Assembly (NCBI GenBank): GCA_013180625.2
Contig: SNVD02012212.1
Span: 558,001 to 622,000 of the forward strand
Direction: 5' to 3'
DNA: 64,000 nucleotides
Source of the DNA: Boswellia sacra
Taxonomy: Eukaryota > Streptophyta > Magnoliopsida > Sapindales > Burseraceae
Shown in pieces: positions 61,901-64,000 of this stretch; position 1 is the stretch's first letter; each line of letters opens with the position of its first letter. The notes below the pieces were generated by a model, which saw only the letters and a program-made list of their open reading frames with translations, searched no databases and was not told where the DNA came from. The translations under genes were made by a program, and so were the position numbers.

Positions 61901-64000
61901 CCACGTTAAAAAGCTATACTGCTATACAAGATTAACCCACAATGCCTTCCAAGTTAAAATGTATAAATAAAGAGGAGATCTAAAGCTCCTTTGAATTTTA
62001 TTTAAAAAATAAAAAAAAGCATGTTTGAATTTTATTCAAAAGAATTTTTATGTTAAATTAAAAATCAATATGATTTCTTATAAAGACAAATACATTAGAT
62101 TCAACAAATTAAATTATTCAGAAGTTGTACACTTTAAATGGAAATGATAGACTTATATCATTCCAACCACCCACTTTAGCCTGACATTGGAGATACATTT
62201 CTAAATTTTAGAAATCAATCTTCAGCAGCCGAAAAGAAAGAAATAAATCAGTACCTCGATGGTAAGATGCTGGCACCAGGATTCAACAGCTTTACCAGTT
62301 GCAATAACATTAGAAGGCGAACAAGAACATACGAGCAAGCTAGTAAATGGATTTTCTGCTATCAAACTGCGTGGAACAGAGAATGGCGGCACTTTCCCAT
62401 TATCATTCTGACAAATTGACAGGGTTATCATTAATTAACTTCGCTTAAGGGGACAAACATCTTATCTTAATAATCAACTTAAGAACAGTGAATCAGTTGG
62501 CCTGGAAGACATTATTGCCAACAAATAACTTATGCATTCTATGCAGACCGCATTACCATTCTGAGAAAATGGGAGGATTATCATTAATAACTTCTCTTAA
62601 GGAGACTTCAACTTTTTTATCTTAATAATCAACTTAAAAACAGTGGAGTTGGTTGGCTTGTAAGACATTATTGCCAACAAACAACTTATGCATGCTATGC
62701 AGAATTGGAATAATTAATTTTTGCATTCATTGTTAATGTTTCTAGATAAATAATATCATGTGCCTAGTTCTAATAGTATATATGCTAAAACTTAATCATG
62801 CTTCTTTACTTGTAGAAGAACCATAGATAGTAAATTAATTATCTGGTCTGCAAGTATGCAGAAACCATAATATCAAAATCTGCAGAACACTCTGAAAAAT
62901 GGTACATAAAGTCTCACATCCTTAAGTGTTTGATATACCAACTTTTAAGTAGCAGTGTGTCCTACAAACAGAGAAATTTTGAAAGAATCTAACTGTATTC
63001 TATCACTATGGTTGGAAGACAAAACTGTCATTCAGCGTGGTAAGGGCACTCAAGGAACATGCTACTGGACTACAAAGACAAATGAGCTAATCTTGACTAA
63101 CCTACCACACAACTTCACTCAGATTTTGTGTCTTAGAAGCCCAGCCATTAGAGATTGACAAAGAAATGTCCTCAGATTACTCAAGATATGGAAAATTCAA
63201 GCTTGAGCATCCTTAGTATTAGCTTAGTCCAATAAAGCAACATTATAGGAATATGTTGCATTGAAACAAAAAGTGCACACGATTATTTTTCCCAATATCA
63301 AAAAGGGAGCTGGTCTTGAGCAATATCCAATGCAAGATGGGAAGTAAAATTACAAAATAGGTACCTGTATAAAGAGAACAGGAATCTTCACATTTCCAAC
63401 CCTGCTTCGAGTGCTAGATTTCCTGTAGAAGTCTTCTATGGCCTCAAAACCATAGGACACCATAGATATTGCTTTTTCAAAATCACGAACAGACTTTGCC
63501 GACAGAGCCTTTTCCACATTAAAACCTTTTGCTCGGCCTTGAAACAATTCCTGGAGAACTAATTTAGCATAAGTTGAGACATGAAGACATAAATTATACA
63601 TACATTAAATGACTAACAAAAGCTGTGTTCCTCCTCTGACAGTAGAAAGTTTTCATTAAAATTCAATAGTTTCAAGCAATCATCAACCTTATTAGATTGG
63701 AGGATATCTATCAGTCCATTAACAAGCTTCTGATCCGAAGCAACATGAAGAGAAGTCCTTGTAGCCTCCTCTAAGTCAAAAGGATTATCTATGCATGTGA
63801 CAGCTGTAAGAGGTGTTCTCTCTCCAACTTCTGCCAAGTATTTTGTCAACATGTTTGCCCCATATCCCCAGCCAACACCCATCAATGTTGTCCATGGCCT
63901 TGCATTGTTGATGAACTGTATAGCAGTGCAGATATCATCGCTGTCGGCGGCTGTAAATAACCTACATAAATGTAGTTACAGAGCCCTACTATCAGGTGGT
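40971..64000 (-). CDS. EMB8-like alpha/beta-hydrolase fused to CAAX-protease (ABI) domain, 5' partial
   Basis: Minus-strand exons: 64000-63980 (partial), 63961-63688, 63550-63365, 62407-62255, 61527-61060, 58483-56150, 55695-55490 (5' edge less sure), 55397-55242, 43710-43476, 42888-42578, 41256-40971 (stop TAA). About 1540 codons are visible and all junctions keep phase. Order: alpha/beta-hydrolase end ([38 protein letters not shown]), a spacer of several hundred acidic/Ser-rich residues in one 2334-nt exon, a hydrophobic stretch [13 protein letters not shown], then a multi-pass region with the ABI/CPBP motif EELLFR (42664-42681). It resembles a single large plant protein of this fused layout (Arabidopsis At2g03140 type, from memory). 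The hydrolase elbow is GWGYG (63859-63873) and the second ABI motif is FSLFQ (42580-42594). Cellular role unknown. The intron 43711-55241 carries nested retrotransposons. Confidence 0.88.
42025..42203. mobile_element. Candidate MITE (inverted-repeat element) in an intron
   Basis: About 35 bp at the left end (AGTGTTACCCTTGTAAAC.., then CAATACAAACTTTA) recur in inverted, slightly diverged form at the right end (TAAAGTTTGTATAGAG, then TTTACAGG..TTACT). The piece is 179 bp, AT-rich, non-coding, and lies in the intron between the last two exons of the CAAX-protease gene. A-rich tracts flank both ends, so a target-site duplication cannot be called. Superfamily unknown. Confidence 0.6.
43956..44299 (+). 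repeat. 5' LTR of outer element
   Basis: 344 bp, TG..CA ends, TGATAGGCC start. It differs from the 3' copy by about 12 substitutions, a 9-10 bp insertion (GGGTAGGCT-like, near 44046-44056) and single-base length changes in T-runs. Confidence 0.95.
44303..44315 (+). other. Primer-binding site of outer element
   Basis: TGGTATCAAAGCC lies 3 bp after the 5' LTR. It matches the initiator tRNA-Met-type site (TGGTATCAGAGCC) with one mismatch. Confidence 0.85.
44332..48875 (+). pseudogene. Degenerate gag-pol polyprotein of outer element
   Basis: Starts at ATG 44332 soon after the primer-binding site. Gag region, zinc knuckle [14 protein letters not shown], protease site [11 protein letters not shown], reverse transcriptase 46100-46700 with [10 protein letters not shown], RNase H, integrase 47620-48200, chromodomain at about 48750-48850. 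In-frame stops interrupt it at 44749, near 44834, 45886, 47190, 48051 and near 48090, and a frame change lies between 45889 and 45999. The RNase H block has ETEASG where the inner element has ETDASG, a change at a catalytic Asp. A 75-bp in-frame tandem duplication lies at 47472-47621. The frame would have run on past 48875 into the element's own 3' LTR before the inner element landed. Not functional as it stands. Confidence 0.93.
47472..47621 (+). repeat. 75-bp in-frame tandem duplication in outer-element pol
   Basis: Units 47472-47546 and 47547-47621 differ at a single base and each encode 25 residues including [19 protein letters not shown], just before the integrase zinc-binding region. 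The inner element has only one copy. Confidence 0.95.
48893..49017 (+). repeat. 63-bp tandem duplication inside the inner-element LTR
   Basis: Two units beginning GATTCACATATGCAAGG differ at one or two bases. The same pair occurs in the 3' LTR (53910-53972, 53973-54034), so the duplication predates this insertion. Confidence 0.93.
49141..49148 (+). promoter_or_regulatory. TATA box of inner-element LTR promoter
   Basis: TATAAATA at the 3' half of the 5' LTR, repeated at 54158-54165 in the 3' LTR. This placement is expected for the Pol II promoter of an LTR retrotransposon. Confidence 0.6.
49371..49383 (+). other. Primer-binding site of inner element
   Basis: TGGTATCAGAGCC, 3 bp after the LTR; perfect match to the initiator tRNA-Met-type site used by many plant LTR elements. 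Confidence 0.9.
49397..53968 (+). pseudogene. Gag-pol polyprotein of inner element, one internal stop
   Basis: A 1524-codon frame from ATG 49397 to TAA 53966, interrupted only by TGA at 53348-53350 (codon 1318). Domains by residue: gag about 100-265; zinc knuckle [14 protein letters not shown] about 323; aspartic protease [11 protein letters not shown] about 404 (Pro where Ser or Thr is usual after the Asp); reverse transcriptase about 560-830 with [10 protein letters not shown] near 744; RNase H from ETDASG about 890; integrase zinc finger about 1075-1117 and DDE core about 1145-1240; C-terminal chromodomain-like [17 protein letters not shown] near 53770-53820. The last 25 codons lie inside the 3' LTR. 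Gag and pol are one frame, with no frameshift between them. Lineage is chromovirus-like; I do not name the sub-lineage. Confidence 0.95.
53893..54383 (+). repeat. 3' LTR of inner element
   Basis: 491 bp, near-identical to the 5' LTR. The G-rich stretch just before it (53879-53892, GGTGGGGGG) is the likely polypurine tract and is also coding sequence of pol. The first 76 bp of the LTR encode the pol C-terminus. Confidence 0.96.
54394..54728 (+). repeat. 3' LTR of outer element
   Basis: 335 bp, TGATAGGCC..CCTATCA. It is cut off from its own pol gene by the inner element. Followed by the GTTTG target duplication. Confidence 0.95.
60465..60800. repeat. Degenerate repeated phrases in a 2.6-kb intron
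   Basis: Three diverged copies (about 60465-60540, 60541-60610 and 60719-60800) share AAAGCTTAAG..TAGATGTG and GCTTAACATTTATACTTTATT. Near 60705 and 60110 there are phrases like CTGATACTGTGTTAA. These resemble scraps of a common interspersed plant repeat (LTR or TRIM type). The host intron is 58484-61059 of the hydrolase/CAAX-protease gene; nothing else was recognised in it. Confidence 0.55.
62405..62703. repeat. About 150-bp tandem duplication that includes a 3' splice site
   Basis: Unit 1 (about 62405-62547) and unit 2 (about 62558-62703) align over most of their length, e.g. TTATCTTAATAATCAACTTA and GACATTATTGCCAACAAA in each. Unit 1 starts at the acceptor of the exon 62255-62407 of the minus-strand gene, so unit 2 carries a second TCAG|AATG acceptor copy about 153 bp upstream in gene direction (boundary 62560/62561). 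Confidence 0.8.

Noticed and set aside
1..64000. CRISPR arrays, bacterial-type operons, phage or toxin modules
   Set aside because: Intron-bearing plant genes and plant retrotransposons account for the recognised content; no regularly spaced repeat-spacer array or bacterial gene cluster was seen.

Overview
The window is nuclear DNA of a flowering plant, most likely a eudicot. It is AT-rich and its genes carry many short exons with GT..AG introns. The encoded proteins are close to dicot SAC phosphoinositide phosphatase, eIF3k, NACK-type kinesin, sucrose synthase and a large plastid-type EMB8/CAAX-protease fusion protein. Species cannot be fixed from sequence alone. Exon joins below were worked out by hand from splice sites and reading phase; for every full-length gene the summed exon length is a multiple of three.

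Layout. 26-8737 (+): 3' part of a SAC-domain phosphoinositide phosphatase gene (14 exons, 5' end outside). 9877-9948 (-): tRNA-Pro(UGG). 10844-13550 (-): eIF3k, 8 exons, complete. 13551-19882: gene-poor DNA with a tandem repeat block (about 15.1-15.45 kb) and a two-exon relic of an FKBP62/ROF1-like gene (18273-18637, -). 19883-26170 (-): NACK-type kinesin-7, 14 exons, 955 aa. 26171-33749: long intergenic region. 33750-39339 (+): sucrose synthase with TATA box, non-coding leader exon, 1.68-kb leader intron and 13 coding exons (805 aa). 40971-64000 (-): 3' part of a very long gene for an EMB8-like alpha/beta-hydrolase joined to a CAAX-protease (ABI) domain; 11 exons lie in the window and the 5' end is outside.

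The most striking structure is the 11.5-kb intron of that last gene (43711-55241). It holds two nested Ty3/gypsy-type chromodomain retrotransposons, both antisense to the host gene. An older, decayed element (43956-54728, TSD GTTTG) was hit by a second, almost intact element (48876-54383, TSD CGGGC) 10 bp before its own 3' LTR. The two LTRs of the inner element are nearly identical; those of the outer one differ at about a dozen positions. In both families the pol reading frame runs on into the 3' LTR, so the start of each LTR is also protein-coding sequence. Splice sites and phase on both sides of the insertion are preserved, so the host gene appears intact.

The host protein is itself unusual: the hydrolase nucleophile elbow reads GWGYG (no Ser) and the second ABI-protease motif reads FSLFQ (no His), which suggests that both enzyme-like halves have lost standard catalytic residues. 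No operons, CRISPR arrays or bacterial-type systems are present.
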